Assembly: GCA_038503065.1 (NCBI GenBank)
Contig: JBCAMK010000014.1
Location: 1,674,001-1,738,000, forward strand
Source of the DNA: Paragyromitra xinjiangensis
Taxonomy: Eukaryota; Ascomycota; Pezizomycetes; Pezizales; Discinaceae
DNA: 64,000 bases
Reading direction: 5' to 3'
The notes beneath the pieces were generated by a model that did not search any database, was not told the DNA's origin, and saw only the letters and a program-made list of their open reading frames with translations. Made by a program: the position numbers and the translations under genes. Positions 47,577 through 59,818 of this stretch are shown here, in pieces (position 1 is the first letter of the stretch; each line of letters starts with the position of its first letter).

Positions 47577-49162
47577 TCACAATTTCCAGTATGCATGTAC
47601 GTCCCTGTTCGAGAATTCCTTTTTGACCGGTATTAAGAACTCCTCGACTTGCGTCTTCTCCCAGCCAAGTGCCCTAGTAAACAAGGCCATGGTCCATCCT
47701 TCAATACCTTCTATACTATTTAAGCACTGATAACGACCAATTTCCTTCATCCTTTTATCTTTAGGCCACGCGTTCAAGGGAAGTTTATACATTTTCTCCT
47801 GGATGTTCTGGTATCCTGCTTTCACGAGCAGGTTTCTAAAATTTGTTGGTTCTTCAAAGGGCCTCCCAGAAGCAGCTGATGCCTTGGTTATGAGGGAAAA
47901 CCATTCTAATATGGGGCTATCATGAGGAAGTGTGCCATCGTCACTAAAGAAATCAGAATGGCATTCTTGTATTTCTATCCATCCGCCGGGCTTAGTGTGC
48001 CTGAGGGAGACAAGAATTAGGAAACTATCACCGAAGGCCTAAGGTAAAAGTTCCAGATGGTAGATTGTACCTGTAGGCTTCATGAAACAGTCGTAACCAG
48101 TCCTTGATAGATCCATTGAGATACCGCATGTGGACAAACTCAAATGTATCTTTCGGAAACACCCAGTCGTGCTCGCAATCATCGATTTCGAATCTGCAGT
48201 TTGGTGGAAGCCTGGAGGATACTTGTTAGTAAATGGTGCTAGACATGAAGGGCTTGCCCCTACCCAGCTGGCTGGATCTGACTGAGATCTGTTCCAATGA
48301 CCTGAAGTTTTCATTGTCAGTAAACCCTCCGGAATAATGGAGGTGTGTTGAGGGGTTTCGAACCTCTGCGGATGGATAAGTTTCGGCTATGGGTATTAGC
48401 TTTGTACCGCAGTTCTAATCTTGGAAGATATAAGATCTCCTACCAATATCAATGGCCCAAACCCCTGGTAGGTAATGTATGTGATTATCAGCGTACAGTA
48501 TTAAAATATAATGTCTTTGGGTGAACATACCAGTTCCTGTACCTATATCAAGGATCTTGCCGTCTTTCTTGATCGGGGCCATATGTAACCTGCCTTCAAA
48601 CAGCAAATAAAATATATGGTGCTGTAAGTTTAATCTTTCTCTTTCCTTCTACCCACCGTGAAAATTAAGTTAGCTCACTTGTGGTAAAGTTTCAGATTGA
48701 TCGTGATGGTGGTAAGTTGCTCATACATCATCGTTAGGCAGTGCGTATTCTGCGTTTTTGGATTTTGATCTCGAAATCTTAGCCAGCTAATCCAAGAGAA
48801 GTTGATAGGCTTTCAACGGTTAACATCACATACGTCCTTCATGGTAGCTATGATACCTCCGTCCGTTCTCATATTGATATTCCTCGGTGTTTGGAGCTAA
48901 CGAATTCTGGGTTACACTGTTACCAATCGTTGTCAATTCCAACATTCAGCTGTAAATTGGGAAACGTGATATCGGATCTTGTTATCCCGCACCTGTTATC
49001 CTCGAATGCTGAATCGGTATCAAAGGCCTGTTTCAGCAATAGCCAAGTTAGCCTTCGGAAGTAATCCTGTGCAGGGAAAGTATTAAATACGTTTGCTCCA
49101 GCACTGAGATCGTTTCCTTCAGAATATGTCCAGTATGAAATGTTGGAATCGATGTTTGACAT
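47577..49162 (-). CDS. LaeA-like SAM-dependent methyltransferase, 325 aa, ten exons
   Basis: Exons (minus): 49162-49091, 49027-48993, 48916-48834, 48749-48727, 48648-48531, 48464-48444, 48386-48364, 48301-48264, 48211-48071 and 48000-47577, 978 nt in all. The protein reads as a complete member of the fungal LaeA-like class: EYQYENGRRYHSYHEG, LPNDDKERERLNLQHHIF, EGRLHMAPI, SAM-binding motif I ILDIGTGTGVWAIDIA (about residues 103-118), VIGTDLSQIQP, PPNCRFEIDDCEHDWVF, FVHMRYLNGSIKDW, TKPGGWIEIQECHSDFFSDD and the tail PKDKRMKEIG, MALFTRALGW. Members transfer a methyl group to mostly unknown acceptors; some regulate secondary metabolism or build metabolites. No backbone biosynthetic gene is nearby, so a cluster role is not supported. 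Three exons are only 21-23 nt. Reading across the fourth exon without its intron gives a false frameshift. Confidence 0.92.
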
Positions 49163-52100
49163 GGCCTCAAGTGCTCTTCCGGTTCTATTGGAATACCGAC
49201 TTGTTGGGATAAGGTTTCCAGGGGTTAGTTTAGTAGTTACCGAGGAACTGGAACCGTGGCGGATTTAAGTAAAAGCGGGGTTTTTGAGAAAAGCTTTGTT
49301 TCTGCAGCAGTACCCCTTAAGGCGCTTCTTCTTGCCGATTTTGTATCATAAACGCGGTTGGCTGTGGAGAGGAGGCTTCAAATCTGACTAGCCTCAGCGG
49401 GATCCACGAGCCGCCAAGCGCGTCAGAGGCTCCTGACGTGGCCCAGCCATGCAATGCAGTTTTTGATAATTATCTTATTCGCCATACGAAACTGCGATTC
49501 ACGAGAGTTTTCTACCACCGATCTACAAAGCCCCAGTTAGACCAAACATCAAAAGTGCATGTATGACAGATCGGGTTGGCCCTTGGATGGATTTTGTTGG
49601 TCACTTGGGGTGTTATGTATGCATGGAGGGGGGGGTGTTTCACAGGGCAGGGATTATATTTCATATCAGCTTTTATCTCAATGATTCAGCCATGTATACG
49701 TGCCCTAAGGCGTGTTTAGTCAACCTTTACTGTAGTTCGATAGCTTGATTGGGGGAGGTAGTGTACATTAGAAACTACCTAAAGCTGCAGAGTTTCTTGC
49801 TATTAAATAGGAAACTCAGATATGTGTACTCTAACTAGAAATCATTCCGAACGCTCAGCTGCTTAGAGCACTCCGAGCCTGCAAAAGTTCGAATAACATA
49901 TTTACTATGCATCAAGCCCTATAGCTACAACAACCTTGCCGAACGCCGAAACCCAGGCTTAAGTTTATGCTTAGGGTTTGTGATTTTTCGGAAACCGAAA
50001 TTGCTGCCACATACCAGCACGCAGCAATCATGATAGAAGTTTATCTATTTGTGCACTTTGACTACGCCCCGAATATTTGGGTGGCCTGATAGTCTATCAT
50101 ATTACTTAGCGTGAGCAAGTTTGCAATTGCCAACTATTTTTCGGCCTTGTATCCGATTCCGCATCACTCCCCTAAGCTCATTAGGGGCAATCGCTCTAGG
50201 ACGAGAAGCGCAGTAAAAAAGCAAGCTTTCCTATTAGACCTAGCATAAGTATTCCATGATCGCAACGATGCCCTTCATATGGTTGCGCCTCTGCTTTTCC
50301 CGACCCGTGCTCAATGCGCCACTCGGTCGTATAAATTACCGAGCAGGCGCACGGGCATTTCTTCAATATATGAAACGTAACGGGAGCATACTTGCCCCAG
50401 GGATCAGCCTCACCACGTTTTCAAGGGCGGCATCTGTGGGGAAACTTAAACTAATCGCCAACTGTGACATAACTTTTAGTCGCCACAGCCTGGGGGAGAC
50501 AATTCGCTTAATATACTCTACGGAATCTACAGTCTATCAAATACAATTTCTTGTGAGCCGTGTATCTTAGTACACACTGTAGAGAGTATACGGTAGGATA
50601 GCCAGAAGTGCCCAGACTCTCATTTGCCCAGACGAAATCCTGGTCTAACTGAAGCCTATCAAGACATAAGCCCCGCCACGAGATCTGATTCAAGTTCTGG
50701 GACTACCTTCCTGGGTTAGCTCTGGGGTTGCCCCTCCGCGGCCGCGGAGCAAATTTTGCAGCGATTGTGCAAATCTTTTTTTTCGTAAAAAAAAAGCAGG
50801 ACTAGCTATGCGATGCTCCAAGGAAAAACGTCAACTTTCGGTCAATGTCTTTTTCCCTCGGAGAGCTGGGGCTGACTTGGGAATAGCAACATGTGTTGAA
50901 AGATCTCGTGCCCTGAACGAAGTGGAAGGTTATGGGTTGCAAAGGCCTAGCGAGGGGTCATTGGCTACTTGATCTAGCCAAAGAACCAGGCCTTCAGGGC
51001 ATGCGATGCTTCGAGCGTCGCATTACCAGTATCATTAAGAAGTGATGATATGATAAGTACATGTAGCTATAATTCGTCTGCGACCTCGGGCTTAAATTGT
51101 CATTTATTACCTGTTGATGTTTCAGAGAGTGTCACTATAGCTGCTTGTTACTAATGAAAATGTGACGTGACCATCCACAGTTGGCCTTGGTTTTCTGTGC
51201 GCACAGCAGGGCTGAGGCCTGTAGCTACGGCCCTGTGACAAAATTTAATAGCTCAGGAGGGGGGAAATACATGCTAAGCACCTTAGGGAATTGGTGGGAA
51301 TGGGAATCCGTAGTGTACTTTTTGTTCAGGGATGTGGCTTAGAGTTACGTCTTGACGCAAGCTCAATCCTTGGAAGTAGGTAGGCCATGTTTTCTTGTGT
51401 TACAAGAGCTTTTAGAGCTTTTGTTGTAATTAGGGTTTCGTATTGGTGTAGCCATTTTACCCCGATGGTGCTGGGTTTAAGGTTAACGGTTGATCGGGGA
51501 CTTTTTGGCTAGAGTACAAAAGGGTTTGGGTAAATTACCGTATGATCTCGATTTATTCGGACGGTTGCCAAGAGTCGTGGCTAGCGCCATAAACAAAACC
51601 AATACTTCCTGAGGGGATCGAAGCAAAGCACAGAGCTCCAGCACGAAAACTGGGTCATTTAGGGGGATCAGAGCCAACACCAGAGCGCGCAAGCCAAAGT
51701 TGTGTATATTCCACCCAGAAATAGCATAGTATCCGCAGGCCACCTGCTTGGCAACCGTTTGAGTAAACCGAGATTATACGGTATGGCGTTTTTCGTCTGC
51801 TGAGCCGGGGTTTTAAGCGTGTTTCTTCTGCCTTTTCGGCTTCTCCGTAGTGGAGTATTCAAGGTCTTTGTAGGAGAAGTACGTGCACGAGACAAAGGAG
51901 TAGCAGGGTACCTGAGGGTTGGTGTTTAATTACTGTTACGAATGAAATGGCCAACCCACATGTATGCTCTTGATTCTTTCTTGCTAGTATTGAGCTTTGT
52001 CCGCCACGGTGAACTCTCGATACAAAAATACGCTTGAGGCCAAAAAAAGGTATGATTAGATTGATATTAATTATGTTTAGATCGAGATAAGATTTATATA

Positions 52101-52625
52101 TTTAGGCTAGTGATGGCGGGGTTGCCGAACCGCATGCTTATGTACTCATAACGAGTTTCTACCGTGATATAGTGCGGAAACCGGCAAACGTGTGCCTATA
52201 TATATGCGACCTATAATGCAACGGGTCTGAGCATTTTTGAGGGTTTGACATGATATTGCCATCATACTGGGGTTCGGGTAGTTCAGATGGTATTCTGGTT
52301 AGGCATAAAGAGGTTTCATAAAGCGGAAAACCCTGTTGCGCCCTAAACCAGGTGATCTAAGCTTCAAAATGTTGCTTTTTTCTTTTTTTTGTGGTGCTCC
52401 CACCATATCACCACCCAAAACCCAACTCCTCAGAACCCAATTATGCCTTCAATTTTGAAAAGCTTCCTACAGGCATTGCGCTTATCGTATATTGAATTAC
52501 TGTATAGGATCGTTTCCTTAAAACCCGTCCTATTTAGCTATAATAGATCGTTCTAAAAGAGGTACACGTTTATCGATTCCGCCATTATACTTGTGCTTAA
52601 ACTTAGATTATAACTAAACTACTAT
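49163..52625. other. intergenic region, no supported gene
   Basis: Frames are short and unlinked. Notable are the 16-bp palindrome CTCCGCGGCCGCGGAG at 50734-50749, a T-run/A-run hairpin near 50777-50799, and one CCCTGAACGAAGTGG unit at about 50913, related to the tandem repeat near 3115. The 86-codon minus frame at 51483-51743 has no recognised domain. Confidence 0.5.
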
Positions 52626-55343
52626 TTAAAAGAAGATAAAGTCCAATAGCGAGCAAGAAAAGCGATCTTGCAAATCCGTAAGCGTCCAGCCTTGTGTAGC
52701 GCCGATCTGCTCTAAAACGCCAGTGAATTGCGGAATCTCATCCTTGTACGAGACCTGCTTTAAGTATGTTTTCCAGTCCGTGCCGTGGACTGTTAGCCCG
52801 TCCCTGTTAGGGAGATTAGTATAGTAACCCGTAAACGCACGGAGAGGTGATCGGATTCGGTACCATTCTTTAGCCCAATGTGGCCTAGTATTAATTAAGT
52901 TTCCGTTTGCTCCCGTGTAGCTCATCCACTTGTCGGCAATCTTCTGAGCAAATGGAGTCCAAGAGCCATCATCAGCTGCCGGCATAGTCGTTAAAACTTC
53001 AATGCTTGCAGTGCCGAAGGCGTTACCCGTTTGAGGCGCCATGATAATGTCGCTATCACTCATGATCCTCATTTCTAGTGCGATCCTCATTGGTGCCTTT
53101 TCATCTGAATAAACGATCGAAATAGCGTCCCACCAGGCTTGCTGGATTATCGACCAATCCGGCTTTGTCGGATCATCCTTTGATGGTGGAATTGGGATTT
53201 GAAGCTCGATATCACGGACTCTCATGTTTTGGACCTTGTTACTGTTAGCTTTGATAAACACGGAGGGGGCAACGGATGTCGAGCTTACTCCGCGACGGAA
53301 GTGAATTGCATCAATTAAGTATGTTTTTATTTCCGAATTGATGGTACCAGTAGGAGGCAGACCAAGCATCGCAGCAGTAGCTGTATGTCCCATCAGTAAT
53401 CGACATTAATAGGCATGCACAGAAAGACCTTTCATCTCGGGAAAGCCGGGATAACATACAAAGTATGACTGCCTGCCAGTGTCCTGGAAATGCCCTGAAA
53501 AGTGGATCATCATTGATAACACCTCCTAACCATCCTTCAATCCATTGCAGAAACTGATCGGGAGCGGTAGGATAGTCGATAAGACCTGTGGTGTCTTCTG
53601 TATTATTCCTGGGGAAATACCGATACGTTAGTAAACTTCAGGAACCACCAAGTAGGGGACCTGTATCTTACCAGACGTTGACGAAAGATTGGGGCTGTAT
53701 AGAAAGATAAATGCGTTAGTGATTGTAAGTTTTGAAGATCTGTGGGGGGGTAATGCTGAAGTACCTGATACGGAAACCAAAACCATTCAGAGTAGTAGGA
53801 ATTCTCAGCTTTGGAGATGAAATCTTGCCTCGCGGTTTCAAGTTGTGCTGCGGTATAAGTTTTGCGAAGTGCTAATGGAACTGTAAAGCCCGACGGTGGG
53901 GGGATCGCGAGGCCAACATCCTGTTTTAGAGGTCGCATATCGGCATAGGTCATTTTGTCGAGTTCAAGCGTTACATGAGTTACGACGCCTTCAGGTGTAG
54001 GTCAGTCATATGCTTCACAATACGTATAATCTGACAAGTACCGTTTTACCTAAAAGCCCAAAAGCACCCGCAGCGGCTTTAAGTAGAACTGGATCATCCA
54101 CACTCTGGTGCACACCATTCGCATCGACATATTCAATCTTTTGGACAAGGTCGCTCATCGTTTTGTGCTTAATACCTCCTCCGTGGCAGATTGGGGAGTT
54201 AGCACCGCCAAAAGTAATCCTGTTTAGTGATTAGTTTAAGTGTTAACTTCAAGTGTGGAGATGCGAGGAGGAATTACTCAACCATGACCACATTATATGG
54301 CATTGTCCATGCGTTGTTTGCGATTGCCCATCTTCTAAATTCCTCGTTTGTGACCGCAGCACCGATTCTGGCGAGCCGTTTCTTGCCTCCAGAGCCTGAG
54401 ACATCTGTGGTCGCTAATTCAATTTGCTTGAATTCGTTTTGGGCATTCGAAGCAGAATTTGGTAAAATTGAAGAAGGGTCAGGAACTGTGGTGGCAGTTG
54501 TGAGGTCCAGCATGGACACGAAGATCTCTCCGGATTCGGAATACATATTGGTCCAGGTATGACGATATCCGGCGGCACGAACTCGCTTACCCTGAGTTTT
54601 GGCCCACGTTATGAGGTTCTCTAGTCCCTTGACAGTTGTAGGGACGAACGTGTAAGCAGGAACATTAGAAACTGTGAGACCCCAGTTGTGGAATTCGGCA
54701 GAAACATAAACCTGAATCATGGCGGCGTCAGCATATGTTCTAGATGGGTGCTACAAAAAATAATCTTAAATTGGTTACTTACAGCCATCGGCTTTGTCTG
54801 AGCATCATCCTCATATATGATAGGGCTTGTGTCTCTTTTGCTATTTAGCCATCGTCTTGAAATCGATGTAGTTCCAGACTCTTCCATTCTCTTGAAATGT
54901 TGCTTCGCCGCCGGGCTTGGAGGAATATGGAAGTCCCGTTTGTTGATAATACTAGCTGCAGACTCGCCTTTGATGAAGGCCGTCACCTTTGCCTGTAGGT
55001 CGGCATCGAGTTCGCTGTACGCAGTGTCGAATGCAGAATGTGTTTTTATTGAACTCAATAAACCCCGGTAGAAGTCTTCGCCGGTAGTGCTTTCATTTTT
55101 GGCTTGTTGCAGGATCGCAAGGAGGCCAGGGAAGTCAGAACTGACGACTGGGTTTAAGACCAGATAAGATATGATTTCTCCAAGGATTGTGTCGCTGATT
55201 AGGTCACCGAGAGAGGTGATTATGTCGCCGATGACTGGAATATCCAGTTGACGGTCCTCCAGAGTTGAACCTCCATGACTGGGAAGAGCCTTAATGAGAG
55301 ATGTGAAAGGGAGAATAGAAAGGAGGAGCCTGTGGAAAAGCAT
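52626..55343 (-). CDS. secreted FAD-linked oxidase (PCMH + ALO-type), 764 aa, eight exons
   Basis: Exons (minus): 55343-54783, 54750-54278, 54219-54050, 53988-53765, 53694-53672, 53608-53460, 53380-52864 and 52803-52626, 2,295 nt in all. A signal peptide is clear (MLFHRLLLSILPFTSLIKALP). Residues about 22-190 form a helical N-terminal region of unknown role. The PCMH-type FAD-binding domain follows: PTTVKGLENLITWAKTQGK, VRAAGYRHTWTNMYSESG (His in the position used for covalent FAD in related enzymes), ARIGAAVTNEEFRRWA and ITFGGANSPICHGGG, up to AAAGAFGLLGGVVTHV. The C-terminal part, with FVNVWNNTEDTTGLIDYP, GWLGGVI, PGHWQA and RPHWAKEWDGLTV, matches the D-arabinono-1,4-lactone-oxidase-like class. 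It probably oxidises a sugar-derived or small-molecule substrate outside the cell, making H2O2; the substrate is unknown. The last intron is in frame, so an unspliced reading is also open. Confidence 0.9.
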
Positions 55344-58300
55344 GATGCAAACGGCGTCAGTTGAGACGCTTCTCGGACGGGCAACACTGAAGCTTTGAAT
55401 GCGTCTCGAGCACAAAAGTTCCACTTTTATATGCTTGAGGAAGTTTGATGGGGTAGCCTAACTCTCACGAGAAATTGGGCTCCTAAGCGTCTACGAGTGC
55501 TAGACAGGGGTTTTCCGGATCATTATATGAACCGCCTATATATTGCTACCCTTGCTATCTCCAAAGCTGCCTCGGTTAACGACTTAGCGAAATAAAGATA
55601 GGACCAATCTTTAAGCTATACGCGACATAATCTGCTGTTTTCTAGGTTTTCACGACTGGTTCCTGCTTTAGAGGGTAGGATTCAGTTCCTGTTTTTTTGT
55701 CCTACATCTCTCCCCTGACCCACTTCCATCATTCTGGTCTTTGGCTACACACATTGAAAGTTTCGCTGAGATAAGAATGCGATTATGCGAAGATAAAGAA
55801 ATAACAACTACCGAGTGTTTTTCTTTAGTTAGTGTTGGTATGTTGCATCGTAGATCTTTGATCAGGGGGTTGCAGCGCCTGAAAGTTTGGGTTGACAGCT
55901 GTAGTGTAACTGAGCCGTTACCCCGTTTAGGGAGGTTCACACGAGATGCAGAATTATAGATCGGGATGTGCATGATGAAGCTTCACCGAATCTGTCATTT
56001 ACGTCATTGCTTGCCGGAATATGCCTTTTGGAAAGGTTGAAACGAAACATACGATAAAGTGATTTTGACGGTTCCTTCATCGTTATTGCTCTGGATTTGG
56101 AGCATCTACACCTCAGGTACATACTACGGGTGGTACCATCCCCTCCGTCCCAAAGAACACCTAGACTCCCTCGCAGTGTCTGTTGAAACTCGGTAGAAGC
56201 CTCTCCCGGTACAAAAGTGTGTGGGCTCGCTTGCTAGAGCCAAGATGCTCTTTAAGGTCGGTAGCGTTAACGTTCCACAAACTTAAGTACTTGCCCCATA
56301 AGTGGTGTGGCCACGGATCATGCCCAGTTGCCCTGCTGGTTCATTTAATCTACATTTCTTAGAGTTATCGACTCTTTTGATCTTGGCTAGGAGATGACCG
56401 CCAAGTATGGAGATCTTATTTTATCCATAGACCCAACTGATGGCCGTCTCCTTTCCTGTGGGACAGATGGAACTCAACCCATCGCTAGACCAGGAAAAAT
56501 CATGAAGCTCCCTGGCGAGCTTGTTTGTTTCCAGTTTCTGGCCTAAGGGGTTCGCTTCAATGAAAGTAATATCGACATCTGTGCTTGGGTCAGGGAAAAG
56601 TGCTTTTACATAAAATAACTGTATACGTATCAGAGCTTCTGTAATAAGATACTCGGTAGTAGTATTGTCGGCGGTCGTGCTACTACCTCTATTCACCCAT
56701 ACAGAATCCACCTAACTACAAGCGTTATCCAGATACTAGCAAGGGAACATAATTCAGGTGAAAGCAGCTCCGCTCGCGGTACGTCATAAACTTGAGTAAG
56801 TAAGCCTTGTAATCTCCCTAAGAAGCGGAGCCGCCGATCATGGTCGAAGCGCACGCAGAGTGGCAGGGGGGGGGCAGCTTTTCATGGAAATGAATACAAT
56901 CGCATATATGCCTTCATCGAGAACTGCCGCAAAAAAAAACTTGCAGATGTGCATATGGGGAACCTAAGCTTTACTATAGTGCTTGATTCTGAAAGTTGGT
57001 TGTGGGGCTGTGAGTGATATCTCATGTGTGGGATCAAGACATATACAGAGATAATGGCCATGGCCCTTAGTTGCCGGGACGCGTCATCTGTCCCTACTAA
57101 CTCCCTGTGGCTCTTGCATCCGGGATCTACAGTATCGCAATAAAAATTAATTTGGCAAATAGTTACGAATCAAGGAAGATTAGGGAGATAGATGCATCTG
57201 GATGTGCCGTCAAGACTTCACTTTTTTGGTCATGACAGGGGCTCTGCCTAGATATGTCGGAATTTCAGCAGGTGTTGCATCACTGGTAAACACATCCGAG
57301 TATCGGCTTGAGATTCCAAGGGTTGGGTCAAGTTCGTTATGCACAGGAAATCAGGCCTCTTCTGCTCAGGTTAGGGTAGTGGAGATGGAACACCGGAGTT
57401 TTCCGTTCTGCGAGGTCACCGTGCAAAATTATGAGACCTGTTTCATCTCCATATGCCTGACCCTAGTAAAAGGATCAGAAAGTTATTGTTGAGCTGGGGT
57501 AAGCGTGCCGGGTGGATGGAATTATATATGGGGTGAGTGATGTACATGAACCTGCATAGCTTACGTTCGAGATAAGGCTTAAGCCGGCTCGGCTCATGGA
57601 GGTAGAGGTTCGTGGGCTCATACCACCTGACGAAGAGAGAGATTAAAGAACTGCAGCTTATTTTAATGGTTAATGGCAATTGTAGTGGTTAGAACGTACG
57701 GTCTAGTTTACACTGTGAATCGTAATTTTCCATGATTCGATTTCTTGTAGTACTTGTTCGCAACTAATTCCCGACTTCGCCAAGTATCCCCCAAGCCCAT
57801 AATATATGATATAATTGTAGTATGAATAAAGAAGAAAGAACTTAAAGATATATGCTCCGTGCGTGAGAGTTTGGGCTTGGGGTGTGGGCCTAAATCTCAT
57901 GCTAAATATTCGGGCCGGCTCGGCCCGTAGTTGCTAGCCATGAGCTCGAGATTTTCGAGCCTAGGTCCGAGTGACAGGCTAGTCATCCCATAAATAACGA
58001 AGGTGAGTAAGATCTCACTATTTGACAAATTTAATACCATGGTAGAAGAGTTTTAGCTTGCCAGTAATATATTAATACTCGTCCCCCAGCGTAGGGCCAG
58101 GGGCGCGACTTTGTAGTAATAAAGCCACACCTTCTGTTTTCTAGTTTCTATGCGAGAGGACGAGTAATACTACAGTTTATTCACGAGTTACAGAGGATTA
58201 TAATATGACTCGATACGCGTCAGATTCATCCCTTTCATCACGATAGTATACGTATACCTATATGTCCTGCATATATGTTTGCCGGCATGGATGTCAAATT

Positions 58301-58589
58301 AGGACGGGAGATGCACGGGAAACAGGGGTTGAAAAAGGTAACGACCGATGCATCAATGCCGGGAGCTAGTTTCCCACTTGGTGGATTTGCGAGAATCGGA
58401 CTTCAAGTTGCTTGAATGTAGGGCTACAAATCATAAGTTGCCGGAAAAGCGGATATGTATTGGTGCACAATAGATGAAAAGAAAACATTGTGACCCCTCG
58501 GAATACATCTAGGAAGGGATAACGCTAAATCAAATACAGATTTGACAGTCGGCCCACCATCAGTTCTTCCTTTCCTGCTTAAACATGAT
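55344..58589. other. intergenic region, no supported gene
   Basis: This includes the promoter side of the FAD oxidase and the 3' flank of the AA9 gene. The minus frame at 56421-56711 and the plus frame at 57202-57492 have no domain and no splice partners. GGCTCG-rich words around 57570-57620 and 57910-57985 look like fragments of the dispersed repeat seen at 1.9 and 8.7 kb. Confidence 0.5.
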
Positions 58590-59818
58590 CTAACCAGAGT
58601 AGGGTGCGGGGCCAGGAATAGTGTAACTAGTCAACTTGGGGTAGTAGATACTAATCAAAATTCCGGGGTCAGTGGCCTTATAGGTGCCTGAAGGAGATTG
58701 GTGTTAGTTGGGCCAGGTGTTTCGGGGCTAGGGTTCAACGTACCTGGGATCTTCACTGTGGCTGGAGATGCAGAACCACCTCCAGTGACTGCGATCTGGG
58801 CACATCCAGTGTAGAACTTCATTGGCTATTAGTAATACTACTCGAACAATATGAAATTGTATTGCTAGATTGAACTTACTTGAGCACCACCCTGGCTGCC
58901 TGCACCGTGAAGAGCGATAATCTCAGATCTCAAAAGCTATATATTCGTAGTAATCGATTAGAATAATATGATCATTACAATATAACTTAATTGGAACGCT
59001 CACATAATCTCCAGCAGCAATATTTCCCGGAATTCTAGCTGTATACTTTCCACCTACGACATAATAATGAAGTCAGGATAAAACACTTGTGATAGGATGA
59101 GTTATAAGCAAGAAGACTGACCATTTGAGTTTAGCTTGTCAATAGCCCAAGTCTCAGCTCCACCGCTGATGGTAAGACCATCGTGTTGGCTGTTTACGCC
59201 AATCAATTAGTTTTCAAAGATCGCCGGAAATAGTGTATGAATGGAATCGTGTAGTTGTCCACATACATTTTGAACCAATTTAAAGTTGAAGGGCTGTTAG
59301 CCTTGGTAGCATCCGGAACCTTCGCAAGGTAGGTAAGGACAGGACCCTTATGGCTAGGGTCAATAGCCTGACTGGAGCGGCCTTCGTGATGCCATTCTAG
59401 AGTGACACTTGCACCAGCTAAAAATTTGGTTAGATTATAGTGGTGTCTATTAGGGTCGAGATTACATGCCTGCAACACTGAGCTTAGAGGATACGGGTGT
59501 AGCACCGTTGACATTGCAAGCAAGGTCCGCAGAGCCGACGTTTTGGATAGGGTTGTTGCTTGCGGGCTTGCGGATGGCACTGAAATTCTCGAGTTATATC
59601 AATAAGTTCCTGCTGCAAGATAGCAGTCACATTGGATTTAGGGAAGCATACGCTGAGTTGTCGTTAATATATTGCTAATACGGAATGTTAGTCTTTCTGT
59701 TTTTCTTGTCCAGACCGCATTTGGATAACAGTTATGGTAAAAGTTTACTTACAAGAGTAGTGTGGGCCTGGACAGCCAAAGCTGTGGCAAGTAGAGAAAG
59801 TAGAGCGGAGAGTTGCAT
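58590..59818 (-). CDS. AA9 lytic polysaccharide monooxygenase (GH61), secreted, 234 aa, nine exons
   Basis: Exons (minus): 59818-59753, 59674-59652, 59579-59470, 59417-59267, 59189-59122, 59053-59004, 58936-58880, 58825-58744 and 58687-58590, 705 nt in all. The enzyme is copper-dependent and breaks cellulose or hemicellulose chains oxidatively outside the cell. The signal peptide MQLSALLSLLATALAVQA is followed at once by His19, the N-terminal copper ligand of the histidine brace. The second brace His is in DPSHKGPVLTYLAKV. The H..Q..Y motif is in ALHGAGSQGGAQPMKFYTGCAQ. Other family landmarks are GASVTLEW, SPSTLNWFKI, WAIDKLNSNGGKYTARIP, AAGDYLLRSEIIALH and the end YTIPGPAPYSG. There is no cellulose-binding module. 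The catalytic residues are intact. The third intron uses a GC donor (GCATGT). The region after His1 is somewhat short (LQYINDNSAAIRKP). Confidence 0.94.

Noticed and set aside
48340..48362. tRNA box-B-like GGTTCGAAACC on the minus strand
   Set aside because: It falls in an intron of the methyltransferase and has no box A or paired stems.
48650..48760. Frameshift in the LaeA-like methyltransferase after LPNDD
   Set aside because: Using the GTATGA donor at 48726 and the TAG acceptor before 48648 restores the full motif in frame, so the gene is intact.
54817..55071. Plus-strand frame opposite the secreted FAD oxidase (also 54010-54234 and 54227-54562)
   Set aside because: These are antisense shadows of exons whose minus-strand translation carries clear family motifs.
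55668..55973. 101-residue minus-strand frame
   Set aside because: No domain, mirrored by a plus-strand frame, and no splice-compatible neighbours.
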